Source of the DNA: Trichoplusia ni
Lineage: Eukaryota > Arthropoda > Insecta > Lepidoptera > Noctuidae
Direction: 5' to 3'
Assembly: GCF_003590095.1 (NCBI RefSeq)
Contig: NC_039501.1
Span: 3,379,673-3,443,672, forward strand
DNA: 64,000 nt
Shown here piece by piece: positions 35,537 through 47,848 of this stretch. Under the pieces are notes generated by a model, which was given only the letters and a program-made list of their open reading frames with translations, made no database searches and was not told where the DNA came from. The position numbers and the translations under genes were made by a program. The first letter of the stretch is position 1. Each line of letters opens with the position of its first letter.

Positions 35537-38500
35537 ATCTCCAAACTCTACAAAACTATTACCTACAGTTACAAAGCTATTAAATCAATCACTAACTTCG
35601 GAACTTAATTACTGAATCCAGTTCTAAGTCAATACAATATCTAGTGCTAAACAGAAGTTATTAAGTGTGGATTAAACGGAATACCCGATTCTGGGCTGAA
35701 GTACTAATTCTGGCAAAATTCATACTAGACTAACTTGATAACACTCAAATAGTTTGGAAACTAAAAGGGGCTGATTTTCCTTTCTCCCTGAAAAGTTATC
35801 TTCTTCAGAAACTGTAGTGTCTGATCTGCTAACTTCTCTATTTCTAACTGTTTTTCTCTGGTGCAAATTCAGGTTTCAGCTTTTTATTCAGAGTTGCTCC
35901 CATTTTACTAAAATATATTAGTTTTCGGATCTCGTACAGTTCCTACCAAAAACCAGTCTAGTATAAGTGTCGAGATCTTTATTTTACGAGGATCACTTTG
36001 TAGCGACATCTAGTTTAGTTGCAGTACACTATAAACCTCCTTCCGGAGTTATATTGTCTTTAGATCATGTGCTTTGGATAGACTGTAAAGTTTATCTTGA
36101 ATACATAGAGTATAGAAAGTAGATTTAAATCTAATGTATTTATAATAAATACATGTGTAATTGCGATTTGAAATGAAACGATTATTCTATAAAGGACATA
36201 TGTACATAAGATAATTTTGAATGAAATTTTCTTTTTCTTAATTAAAAAAGACGATTATTGCGTCAAAGAATTTAACCCACATGGGTCAAATTCTTTTATC
36301 TCTCTAATAGGATAATTTCTGAATCCCCGCGTAGGACAAGCATTGGTGTGATCCACGAATTCTTATTCTGAGTCTGGATGTCTTTGTGCATGTGATTTGT
36401 ATGTTTGTGAAACCAAACACAAAGCATTCCTTAGTGCATTATTCGTTGAAAAAACTGCAAGAATTACCAAAAACCGTATTCCATTCATACAAAAAGATTT
36501 CTTCTCCAAAACAGAATTCCTTTTTCGTCAGTTTAAACAATGTAAAATCGCTGTCACATTTAGAATTATTAGTTCTACGTTACGGTCTAGCATAACGTAA
36601 TCAAACTAACATAGTGACTGTATAAACTTTATGTGGGGCCATTAAAACAGCGAGATCCCGGGTTTTAATTTTAGTAGCCAATTTGGTGTGTTGTCTTTTA
36701 TTGAAGCGTGTTGCGGTATTAACATGGATATTTGTGGTGAAGCAACTAAAATTGCGTCATGATAGTTTGTTTTTAAAATGATTGTATTGAATGTTATCTT
36801 AGTTTCGAAAGAGGTTGTAATATAGGTGATACTTGAAAGTGGGATAAGCATTTTTGTAATTAGATTAATAGAAGTAAAACATAATCGTACAAGCTAAAAA
36901 CATTATTACTTAAGAGACCAGCAAGACAAAAACTACTTGCAAGGAATACCCAAAACTTCATTCACTGATTTATATGAAAAAAAGTGACTTTGCCCTGCAG
37001 TAGAATAGGTTTCTTTTTTATAATTATTTCAAGACATAACCGCCTAAAATTATTTCTTTTGACAATATTTTGTGCTAATTTCACTAAACCTGGATTATAA
37101 AAAACCCAAATTTCTAAGTCCACGCTGTTTTAATTGCTCGACACTTAACTCCTGTTTTCGCCGAAACGCTCCTTAAACGTAGGTAATTTTAGAATGAATG
37201 TAGACTTAGAGTCTGCCTGAAACCGCAAACCCATTCTGTACCAATGGCTAGTGAATCACCCTGAAATTCCATTGCTTCGTTAGTTGTGGAAACTTCTCTT
37301 TAAGTTTAGTTTATGTGTAAGCGTATTTAATATCCTTATCACAATAATGGGAGATGTCATCAGATGAGATAATCACACTGATATTAAATATGTGAAAGAA
37401 TGTGAGTTTGTTTGTATATATGTATGTTTGTTAAATCGTACCGGCTTAACCGCTGAGCCGATTTTGATGATATATGGCACGGAGGTAGCTGGCACCTTGG
37501 ATTATAACATAAGCTTTCATCTGATTTTGTTGTAGGAAAGCAACACGTATTATGTCGGATCTTATCATATCTTGAAGACACTATTTCGGACACCTCTACC
37601 TAACTGTCCCATTTTTCTTCCGTTCGGTATATTCTCATTTACACAAATCTCCTCAAGGAATTTAGCGGTTAGTGTTAGACTAGCTAGATGTGTTTTTTCG
37701 GTTTGTAATAGCATCCTCATTTACACCCATCTCGATTGAGCGAGTTAGATAGTCTGTGACTAAACCTCAACCGCCGTGCAACGTTTCGTAGTTGGATTGT
37801 GTGTGGCAGTACTGGCAGTACATAGCAACCCATCCCACAGTTCTTCCAACGCGATCACCATGCTTATTCACAGCGGGTTGGCGATTCCAGAATACATGTT
37901 TCCTCACAATACATTCCTTCACCGTTCACCGCGTATTGGAGTCAGCTGAATGAAGTTCATCTTTTTTAACAGACATCTGAAAAACGAGTACACATAATCC
38001 GATTCTGATAAATTATTCACATACTCCAACCGAATACATAACTTGAGTGATCGTTATATTTGTGTTAAGTTAACAAGTCGGGCAGTAGGTAAGCCAAGCC
38101 AAATCGAATCTAATAAAATCTCACCTTAACAAAAACCCCGATTTATTTACAAATCTTTACGCTAAAGAAAAAAACATGATTATACCGCAACTGTCCAATG
38201 GGCCGTCAAGTGCAAGATAATTGAAAAACTGTGACACAGATCTTCATTAAAATTTTACGAATCTCGCTAAACCTGAAGCCTAAAATCAATTACTTCACAA
38301 CATAAATATCACTTAAACTTTATCTCAAAGGCCTAAGAACCAAATTCCTTTAGCATTATTTAAGGAATTTGACCTCCTCAAACTAAAAATATTGATGCCA
38401 AGCAAAATTGAACTCTAAGGTCTCAGTAATAAAGGTGATATGAATATCGACTCGTATAATTTTTGATACGGTTTTTTGCTGGTGATTGTTTAACCATTGA

Positions 38501-38597
38501 AGCAAAACTGATTAGAAACGCGTTTGTTTTAAATATTTAGTCAACGTTTTGAAACTAAAACACTTGTAATGGTCGTTAGGTTAAAGATCTATTGAAT
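35537..38597. other. No supported gene; assorted repeat fragments
   Basis: SINE body at 36325-36420 (CCCGCGTAGGACAAGCATTG, GAGTCTGGATGTCTTTGTGC). Degenerate CGCTGAGCCGATTTTGATGA repeat at 37430-37510. LINE-end pieces at 37735-37965 (ACCTCAACCGCCGTGCAACG; CAGCGGGTTGGCGATTCCAG). Frames at 36386 and 36642 are accidental. Confidence 0.5.
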
Positions 38598-38830
38598 TGA
38601 GTCGTTGAATTATGGGTCCCGGCTGGTATTCTTACATCTTTGACAGTCGTTACAGGTAGTCAGAAGCTAGGAAGTCTGACAACTAGTCTAACTAAGGGGT
38701 TTCGAGTTGCCCAGGTAACTGAATTAAGTAGTCAGACAGGGAGTCCTTGTTAAGCACTGGTACTTAGCTGAATCCGCTTAGACTGGAAGCCGACCCCAAC
38801 ATAGTTGTGATAAGGCTAGGATGATATTGA
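38598..38830 (+). repeat. GAT-tailed 3' repeat copy
   Basis: TTATGGGTCCCGGCTGGTAT through CAGTCGTTACAGGTAGTCAG and GTACTTAGCTGAATCCGCTT to GGCTAGGATGATATTGA. The family is clear; the tail is decayed. Confidence 0.7.
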
Positions 38831-41800
38831 AGTGTGAGCGCCAACACAGGTGTACTCTCTTTTCCCTTACTCTAATCCGGCACAACCAGAGAGAGATCGG
38901 TCATCAAAAGTCTCCTGAACCCACACAACAAAAGGCCTTAACATTCGTTCATACCCATAATTGTTTAATCACAAGTATTAAAGACCGCATAACGTATTAA
39001 CACCGCCATTTTTGATATCAACATTATCAACTCAGCTAAATTTAACGAGGCGCTAACCTCTTTGTGTTCAGTCCGTTTAATTGTAGAGGGGTATAATTGG
39101 ACCCTTTTAAACCCTTATTTAGGGGCACCAAGGGGTTGAAAGTTCTTACCGTAAGGGAATTCAAGTTGACCGTAAAATTATTATTGTTGATACAAGATAA
39201 TTCCGAATTGACTTTTGTTTTGGATATTAGTTTTCGTAAGTTGAACTAAACTTAACTTCGGCTCAAAATGACAATAGTTGATATGGAGACAGAATAGATA
39301 GGTTTTAGACGGAATACATAGTTTTATTTAGGGTTTATGCTAACTAGACGTTGATGGGCTTCGCTTGCCTGGATACTATTATAGCTGCAAAAATAATACT
39401 CTTTTTTAACGAAGTCGGCTAAAGTATGTTTGTGTTAATTGAAGGTTTCAGCTATGGCAACACCAAATTTCATCGAAATAAGTCCCGCTGTTTGGGTATG
39501 AAGAGGCAACAAACATACACACAAACAAACGCACATATTTCTGCTGAACTAATTATGAGCAGAATTAGTTGAGTTCAATAATTATGTTAATAGTAATTTT
39601 TGTAAGGATGTTTCATTAATTGATGATGCAACGGTATACTCAAGCGTATTTATCGGGATTGCCCGACTAGTTTTAGACCCAAGTGGAGTCCCTAATCATG
39701 AGTTGACGCCGCGTCGTTAAAAAACGCCTGACTACATGAGCCGTTGAATAATTTAATAATGAGCCATAATTATTTAAACTGGATTGAATAGCCAGTTTTA
39801 CTTTGACACGTTTTTGCTGTCGTTGTTCATGTAAAAAACATTACTGAGGGTTTAGTAGAGTTCAAAAGAGGCGTGACTTTGACGCCTTTTAATACACTAT
39901 TTATTAGCGAAAATCTCCACAAAGTGCAGCTATTTCTCAAATAAGCACATAGTATGCATTATTTACGAGTTAGGTATCCAAGAAATTAGGTTAATTAAGC
40001 ATATTCTAAATCCACAACAAAATCAGAAATCCATATTAATTACAACCTGATATGAATCAATTAGTATCAATCACTTTAATACCGGCTATGACGTCATACA
40101 GTTTACAAATGGCGTCGTACCTACCCTATGTCACTTCATAACTCCAGTGTAGTGTTCTATTGACAGGCAGTGTACTAATCTCGACAAATTGACTGCAGTG
40201 CACTGGCGAGCATAATTAATGACGCACTGTTACTGTATAAGCAGAATGTATTGGGTTTATTGTGGTTATATTTAGAAGTTTTTTTTTGTATGCGGTTTTT
40301 TTGTTTGCGATTTTTTGTGGGAAAATTGAAGCGACTTTCGGGAGAGAGGTGGGATTGGAAGACTTTTGTTCAGCTGTGGTCTAGAACTTGTTATAGTAAA
40401 AGTGATACATTTTGCAATGATGACGGAAGTTGAATATACGTTTTATAAGATAATGTGTTTTTGAAAATGGGGTTGTAGTGACGGTGAAATTTGAATGGTG
40501 ATCAATTTAAATTTTATCTAATTTGCACAGAACGTCATTATTGTGACGCAGAATCGTACTCGAGCGATTTTCTTTTATTTATGAATTTATCCCGGCCCGC
40601 CCTCTACAAAACGAAAATGATCCCAGGAGAAAATTAAACTGGGATAAAATCTATCCTATGTGTTAATCCAGGTTATAAACTATCTGTGTACTAAGTTTGG
40701 TCTAAATCCGTTCAGCAGTTTTTACATCCATTCATCCAAACTTTCACGTTTATAACATCATTATCATTCTAACCTTACTCTACATGCATCTAGCTATGTT
40801 TAATTATACTTCCACATCCAAGGCCCAAACCTTTATCACCCTATACTAATTAAGAGATTTCATATCAAGAAGTGCAAAACTCAACAATTTATTATAACAT
40901 CGTTGTAAAACGAAACAGTCGGACAGTTTGTCAAAATTAACAGGGGTATGGCTTTGGACATGTCCGAGCTTGTTCTGTTTGTGTTCTCTGATGGGACATG
41001 GTGAAGAGGGGTAGAGGGAAGTGCCTTTATGAAGCTGTAAAAGTGGGACTAGTGATAGGTTCTTGTCCTCTTTTTTGTCCGTCTAATAGGTGAATTCAAA
41101 ACAATAGTTGACGAGTTAAATTTATTTTTGTCATTTTTCAGAATAAGAACCCAGAAATACGGGTGAATGATTTTTAATTTTGTACAACACGGCTGAAAGA
41201 GATAACAGACACGCTAAAGCCGCTTGCTTATATTAATGAAAACTAAAAACGTTTCCCAATACTGCCTAAAAGGACTGAAAAAAAAATTGGTCCTTCCATA
41301 TTAATTTTACATAGCATTATATCATCATCATCGTCCTAGCCTTTTCCCAACTATGTTTGGGTCGGCTACCAGTCTAACCGTTTTCAGCTAAGTACCAGTG
41401 TTTTACAAGGAGCGACTGCCTATCTGACCTCGTCAACCCAGTTACCTGGGCAACACGATACCCCTTGGTTGGACTGGTTGTCAGACAGATAATAAAAAAT
41501 GTATTGGGATTTAAGGGTTTCGTAACCAGTGGGCAAAATGTATCCTTATTACTAAGGCTTCACTGTCATGAATGTGACAAATTTGATCATCAGCTCCTAA
41601 CATCGACACACGCTTACTCCTATAAACCACTTCCTGATAACTTCTTTTGTTCCATCTCTTTTCCAAACATGTTCAGAATTTGTTTGGGACATATTGTTAT
41701 TTGCGTACCGTCAATTATGCCCCTGGGCCTTGTTTGGGAAATTAATTTGGGGGTTTTCACGCGTTTCTCCTTATCACTGAGGTGAGTTCGAAGTGATAAT

Positions 41801-44092
41801 GGAAATACGTGTTTTCGAAAAAGCTGTTAGAATGTCGTTTTTCGTGAGTTTTGAATTAGTTTTTTTTTTGTAAGTAATAAATAACTTACTGTACTTTGAT
41901 TGTGTATTCTTTTTTTGTTATTACCATTTGTATGTTGGTAAAACAGAATATATTCCATAGTTTGTAAAGGAAACGCTACCTTTCAATAAAATTATACCAA
42001 TAGCTCAAATTAGGTTTATCGCTATAATTTAAAACAGTTTTTTAGTTTACTTGTGCCGTTCAATGTCTATTCTTCCTTAGGGCAAGGGTGGACGGTGCGT
42101 GGTAAAGATGTAAAGTTTTCAACAAGGCCTCTGAATATTGGACCTGTATCAACATGCACGTATTTCAAAAGAACCGGGTCCCTTCAAATGAATTGAACGC
42201 GTGAATTAAATGTGAAACAGGTAGTGTGCAGAAGATATGATATAATACTAATAATTTACCCATTATGATTTACTAAGATTTTATATTCCAATGTTTCCAC
42301 TAAAAATACACACAATCACTTGCATATTATTTCAGTTTTTTTCCTTTAAAATATACCTTCAGAAAACCTGCCACCATTTCATAAACTAACATTATTGCAA
42401 TTGTGTAAGCGAGATAGCGCACACCACGGCGTATAGCTTCGTCTCTCTCCCACTTACACTACTCTAAGAGTTGATATTAGATCCCTTGAACACACAAAAT
42501 CTATCAAACCCAAGCCAACGACACCTAATTTTAATAATAATACACATAATTATAATATTCTTTAGTCGCCGTCCCTGCGTCAGAAGTGACGAGAATTTGA
42601 TCGATGACTTGTTTTACGAATAATAAATTTTCCGTGACAAATTAGGGGTGTGCTCTTATTTTGATCGTATATGTATTGAATGAAGTTTGTGGATACATTA
42701 TGGTGATGATACACTGTGGCTATCTACTCGTGATGACAAAGAATCGCTTGCTTAGAAGTTCTAGAGTATCACTCTGTCGCGAACCGAACATTTTGTCAAG
42801 CGTTTAGATATTTAAACAAAAACAAATGAAGACTTACAATAAAAATGCTTCTCTGCTATGAACATTTATTCCAACAAAGCGCCGAGTATTCGCACAAACG
42901 TAACGTTACAAGGAATGTTTTTCTGCTACTAAATGCTCGTTGTTCATTTTAAAATATATATTTGGAATAGATAATTTATGTGTAGAAATTACTAGGAAAG
43001 GATGGGGAGAACGTTAACTTATGTTTCGTACAAAAATGTGTGACATTAAGAAAGGGGTGCTCATTCCCAACGGTGGGTTATTCGAGGCTGCTTTAAAATA
43101 TGTTTCACGTTTTTAAATGTCACTCCATTCTAATCTTATCAAAATCGGTCCAGCCGTTTTTATAGTTGTAAGCATTATCATCGGGTTTGAAGCTACCTTG
43201 AATATTTCAGCCTGCTAGCTTATTGAAAAGTGCCTTAAAATTTAGTTGCAAAAATCCAACCGGAACAAAAAACAATAAAATTGCCTATATAACGTGGGAA
43301 AATATGGGTGTTACAATAATTTTGCTCGCATGTGTAACGCGAACAATGCTTGCGGCTGATACATTAAGGATGAGATGTTGTCAATGCTTGGCTGTTGCAA
43401 TTTATGATGAGTTTTGATTGGGATAGACTGTTAATGTCAATAGGTCATTGCACTTGATTGTTTGTGATTACAGAGATGGGGAGAGTAACTTAAGGATGGA
43501 GATGAAGTTATTTGTTACTTTTCGATTGGATTTAATTAGGAGATACAAATGAAATATATTTAAAAAAAATGGTGTGAGCCTTTACAAGACGCCTGGTAGA
43601 CGGAAAACATAAATAAAAAGAATAAAATTACATTGAAAGTATTGAAATTAAAATGAATTAATGTAAAAATAACAAGTTTAAAAACTGTTGATGAAGCTTG
43701 ATCTCTTTTGAGTTTTTTTTTTAGTAGTAGCAACAGAAATACGTCATTAGTGAAAATTTCCACTTTCAGCTATCACGGTTCATGATATACAGCCTGGCAA
43801 CAGAAGGACAAACACCAGTGACTTAACAGCAAGCAACCCTATAAAGAGGAAGCTAAGAGAAAATTTTACTTTTCCGTAAATCCACCGTTTTTAACGGGAC
43901 AAATATAATTTAACAAAAAAAAAACAGTGAAGCTATGTCAGCTCGTACCAAAATACGTCGAATACAAATAGTGAATTTAAAAATGTCAAAGCTTTTGTAT
44001 CGCACCGCGGTATTAAGTTAATACTTAGAGTTCCGCTTACTTCAAAAAAATTATTGTAATTTTATAATAACTATCGTGAGACTGATTCATTA
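38831..44092. other. No supported gene; several repeat pieces
   Basis: Contains 39616-39715 (foldback-arm fragment: GTATTTATCGGGATTGCCCG, CCTAATCATGAGTTGACG), 40600-40765 (minus-strand Helitron-like block with AAATCCGTTCAGCAGTTTTT), and 41321-41487 (minus-strand GAT-tailed repeat). It also contains 43131-43240 (minus-strand repeat with TCGGTCCAGCCGTTTTTATA) and 43595-43810 (minus-strand piece ending near ATCACGGTTCATGATATACA). Frames at 40251 and 41465 show no domain and are treated as chance. Confidence 0.5.
41321..41487 (-). repeat. GAT-tailed 3' repeat, 5'-truncated copy
   Basis: Only the last ~165 bases of the family, well preserved: ATCATCATCATCGTCCTAGC, TTTTACAAGGAGCGACTGCC, CAACACGATACCCCTTGGTT. 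Truncation at the 5' side is as expected for target-primed reverse transcription. Confidence 0.75.
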
Positions 44093-44290
44093 TTAAATGA
44101 TGGAACGGTTTACTCACGCGTATTTATCGGGGTAGCCCGACTAGTTTCGGGCCCAACCCGATTCCTTAATCATGAGCAGACGCGGCGGGATCGCGAGTCT
44201 GGTCTGCTCATGATTAAGGACACCGGTTGGGTCCGAAACTAGTCGGGCCACCCCGATAAATACGCGTGAGTAAACCGTTACATCATTTAA
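44093..44290. mobile_element. 198-base foldback (near-perfect palindromic) element
   Basis: Two ~85-base arms in opposite orientation, separated by a short GC-rich centre (about 44181-44201). Each arm reads, from outside in: TTAAATGATG(G/T)AACGGTTTA, CTCACGCGTATTTATCGGGG, GCCCGACTAGTTTCGG, CCTTAATCATGAGCAGAC. Both ends carry TTAA (44093-44096, 44287-44290), the target used by piggyBac-type elements, although the TTAA may be part of the repeat. Partial arms occur at 31.24 and 39.62 kb. No protein is encoded. Confidence 0.7.
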
Positions 44291-44464
44291 CATTATTGTA
44301 CTGCTTAAAAAAGCTTTATTTCTCTGCTTGTGAGTACTTCATTTCTGCACAGATAGCCGATTGGTGGACGGAAAAGCGACATAAGCTTCGTGACACTGGT
44401 TCTATACCCGCCGTACAGCATATATGTAGATCTTGCTGTAACAACCTAAAATCAGCATAAAAAT

Positions 44465-44592
44465 ATCCTATACCTTAATCATGGTTATAAACTATCCGTA
44501 TACCAAGTTTCGTCTAAATCCGTTCAGTGGTTTTTGGGGCAAAGGGGAACGAACATCCATACATACAAACGCGTTTATAATATTAGTATGCT
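44465..44592 (-). mobile_element. Helitron-like 5' fragment (Lep1-type)
   Basis: In plus-strand reading: CATGGTTATAAACTATCCGT, CGTCTAAATCCGTTCAGTGG, GAACGAACATCCATACATAC and GTTTATAATATTAGTATG. This is the reverse of the 5' block seen at 20640 and 289. Confidence 0.65.
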
Positions 44593-46053
44593 TGCAAAAA
44601 GACTACTGACGGAATAATTACACTTCGTAGTACATGAGTTGTTGTCAAAGAGAGAAAACCTCTTTTTCCCTGCCTGCTTAGTGCTAACATCGATGTAGGT
44701 ACCTACAGAACCTAAAGCGTCGTTGTAAAATTGTGTCAACCATATTTATTATGAAATCCGGGCCAGTAACTATGAAATTCCAGCGGTCAGCTTTGCAAAG
44801 GTTAATTTGTCCGGCTTCAGGCGAACGCCACTGTAAATACCTCTCATATTTTTGCTTTAATGGAAAATTTTGTTCAGAATGAATGAAGAAAATTATTATG
44901 GAGGCGGCATTTGGAATTAATTTTGGTTTTATCACTTTTGGTGATTTTTAGGGATCCGTACCCTAATAGTATAAACGGAAACCAGATATTTTTGTTTTGA
45001 TGAAGGCTATGTCGCTGAATATAAGCTTTTTTTATTATTATTTTTAAGAAAAAGGGCACGCTTTCGCCCAGTGTGCTCTCGATTAGACTGTATAACAAAA
45101 AGTAAATTTATTTTGCTATATGCATGACCGTCACTTTTAATTTAATAAAGATCAAAATTACTAGACTGAAAGCAAGACTAGCAAGTTTACTTATAAGATA
45201 CTCATATGGTAATATAATATGCAATATTAACTACGTAGTACCTCATCGCATAGATTTAAGTAAAGAACTTGAAATTTAAAGTACATTCCATTTTCCCTCC
45301 CTTACCTAATATTTCGAAGCCTACTTCGATCCAACAGACAGACAATATGGAAATTTCTAGAACGTTCTATACACAGATTTATCCAGCCCATATGTCAAGA
45401 AGACATTAGATTCAATTGAGAGATATAGTCAGATGTGACGTCATAAATCGCGATAGTCATTTGTCAATGCACGTGGTATGGTGCCAAAATCTATAATTTA
45501 TTAAGACAATCTGCAGATTTGTAGATGTATGATGTGGATCTAGATTTTAGTTTTGATGTATTGGAAAATATTTGATGAATATGGATAACGACGGACTGAA
45601 TTAAATGAATTAAGTATGTTTTCATAAAAATAAGCAAGGAAACAAGATTTATTTAAGATTTAAGATATTTTTGGAAAAAATATCTTAGTAATTTGGCTGG
45701 GTTTGGATTGAACCGGCTCCTCGTGCATACACAAATCTATGCAGAGAAATACAATACCACCAAGACGCAAAAAAAAGATTCACTAAAAATATCTTTTTAA
45801 CAAAAGCCACATCCACAATTTATATCATCCTTACCAATGAACCAAGAGTTGTGTTTCGTGTGGCTTCTGCACCGAGTTCGGAGTTCGTTTCCAGTTACGT
45901 TATATTAGTTGATATCAGAAATACCGCCAATACTGTGCAACCCTCACAAAGTTCGCAAGAGAGGGTGGTTAGAGCAAAAAAATGGCAATTTCTTGCTTAA
46001 TGTTAGGTAGTCTTGTATTTTGTTGTTGTATTGTACCTATGTATTATAAACAT
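44593..46053. other. No gene seen; SINE trace
   Basis: AT-rich. A minus-strand SINE-like head lies at 45690-45765 (GGTTTGGATTGAACCGGCTC; CAATACCACCAAGACGC). Small minus frames at 44684-45098 have no recognisable features. Confidence 0.5.
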
Positions 46054-46220
46054 TAAGGCTTCGTTTCCACCAGGGATGTGCGAGGATGCGTAGCGAGTGA
46101 TGTGTTTGTAAAGAACCAATAGAATCGCTTCATTTACCTCGCTTCGGTAAGCACAGCTCTGGTGGAAACGGCTCAGCGGACATCCTCGCACGACACATCT
46201 TTGGTGGAATCGCAGCTTTA
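46054..46220. mobile_element. MITE with imperfect terminal inverted repeats
   Basis: Left end TAAGGCTTCGTTTCCACCAG and the reverse complement of the right end TAAAGCTGCGATTCCACCAA match at 15 of the first 19 positions. GATGTGCGAGGATG and its inverse recur inside. At 167 bases and noncoding, it is a typical small DNA-transposon relic. The target-site duplication is unclear. Confidence 0.6.
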
Positions 46221-46365
46221 CGCTTGATTTTGAAAGACAGCCATCATGCTTTTGTCTCGTTAAGCTGAAAAAAAAAACAACTTAAATTTTGTAATTAAGC
46301 GTATTTTTTATCATGGTGTCTTGCAGTCTGTCCTTTTCAATAAGTTTTTTTTAGGTTATACGATG

Positions 46366-46552
46366 ACGGTTGGCCGAGTGGTTGAGGTCACCACGCCAAC
46401 CTCAAGGCACGCGACGCGTCTCTGTTTCGATCTTTGCGTACGGTAAGCGTTTCCGTTTGTGTGATCCACGCATGCTTGTCCTGAGTCTAGATGTTTTTTG
46501 TGCGTTTGACTTGAATGTTAGTGAGAACCTCCGCGACATAAGGATTGAATTG
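46366..46552 (+). repeat. tRNA-derived SINE
   Basis: Head GGTTGGCCGAGTGGTTGAGG with TCACCACGCC, a damaged box B (GTTTCGATCTTTGCGTACGG), then the body GTGTGATCCACGCATGCTTG, CCTGAGTCTAGATG and GACTTGAATGTTAGTGAGAA. A run of 12 G follows at 46565-46576. Confidence 0.65.
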
Positions 46553-46627
46553 TAATGGGTAAATGGGGGGGGGGGGAGGCTAAATTTAATCCCGGCATTG
46601 CTACGGCCATGGGCTAGCCGTAGTAGC

Positions 46628-46857
46628 CGCAGAGCCGATAACCGTTGGGGAAAACGAGGTTTCTCTCTTTCTTTTCTTTTTATCTCGAGTGGAAACCGCG
46701 TCTCGGCAAACGTAGTGTAGGACTTCCTCAATCACGTTGGAGTGATCTGCGCAACATAGCAGGAGCTGGATGCGAGTACCCGAAGATAGATCTAGATGGC
46801 GTGCAATTGCAGTAAGTCTAGCAGTGGATGAATACGAGTTGATGATGATCATGATGC
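46628..46857 (+). pseudogene. RTE-type LINE reverse transcriptase C-terminus, broken
   Basis: Translation gives RRADNRWGKRG, an insertion of pyrimidine-rich sequence, LEWKPRLGKRSVGLPQSRWSD and, after a frameshift near 46750, SWMRVPEDRSRWRAIAV. This matches the extreme C-terminus of moth RTE/BovB-like endonuclease-reverse transcriptases (RVLEWRPR..GRP..RW.DDL...SWMR.AEDRS.WR). It ends in GATGATGATCATGATG, the expected trinucleotide tail. The antisense frames at 46402 and 46601 are shadows of this fragment and the SINE before it. Confidence 0.75.
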
Positions 46858-47159
46858 CGAAGACGGACGGAGTCTCGAGCAAAAGCTAGTACAACTATAA
46901 GTTACCACTATGCACACATAATTGGATAATAAATTGGTCGTTACTGCAATTCCTGGGCGAGTTCGCAGGGTTCGCACTATGCGCCCTGGGACGGTAAATA
47001 CGAAGCGACTTGCACAGGTGCTAATTATTACCTAGTATCACTGCTAATTATGAATGTAGAGTTTATTTTGTTAGTGTATAAGATAGAGGGTTAACAAAAT
47101 AGTAATAAAATAATGTTTTATGAAAATCTTAGCGTTATTTTTGTAAAACATTTTCTGCA

Positions 47160-47295
47160 TTAATATGCACAAAGACACCCAGACTCATAACAATTCTTTG
47201 ATCACAATTGCTTCCCCTACGAATAGATCAAAATCGTGATACGTTGTGTTCAGTGGCTTTGGCGTGGTGACCTCAACTACTTGACTATCCGTGCA
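47160..47295 (-). repeat. tRNA-derived SINE, diverged
   Basis: Plus-strand reading shows TGCACAAAGACACCCAGACT and TGGTGACCTCAACTACTTGA, the reverse of the body and head of the SINE at 46366. Confidence 0.55.
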
Positions 47296-47698
47296 GTCTA
47301 AACTATCCCTTCATAAGAAGGAACTTCTACCGTTGTAAGAGCAAGATGGCGATAGATTCTGGGCTTATCTGTATCTCGGTTGCACATCGGCTTCAGCCCC
47401 GATAAGTTAACATTGAAAGGGCCTGAACCCTAAAGTTTTTCAACTTAATCTTTGAAGGGGTCTGCAAAGGAATTAATCTATTGAACCGAACTTCCCTTTA
47501 AGGCTTCATAAAGGGTATTTATTTACAAACTTGACTGATGGGTTTTAAAGTTTTATTTATACATGTATGTGTATGTATTTGTATATAGTTTGAAGTTACA
47601 TGGAACTTCGTTCAGGAAATACATAGTTTGTGATGAAGTATTTTGAGGTTTGAAGTAAAATAAATTTTGAGTACCTTTTTGTTTTTGTTAATATTGTG

Positions 47699-47848
47699 AG
47701 CTTCTGACGACTGTCAAATTTGAGCAAATTGCAGCCAGAGTCTAAAATTTAACGTCTTTCGAAACACGTAGGAACTCCTTATGATGGATGGTCACCCATC
47801 CATAGACCGACCGTTGCAAGTGTAGCTTAACCTGTGGTTGATCAACTT
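47699..47848 (-). repeat. Fragment of the GAT-tailed repeat (5' side)
   Basis: AGCTTCTGACGACTGTCAAA, TAAAATTTAACGTCTTTCGA, GGATGGTCACCCATCCATAG and AGTGTAGCTTAACC correspond to the inner and upstream parts of the family. The GAT-tail half is missing. Confidence 0.6.

Noticed and set aside
41465..41785. 106-residue plus-strand protein
   Set aside because: Begins inside a truncated GAT-tailed repeat and shows no domain.
46402..46882. Two minus-strand proteins of 93 and 109 residues
   Set aside because: They are antisense to a SINE and to the RTE reverse-transcriptase fragment, whose plus-strand translation is clearly the meaningful one.
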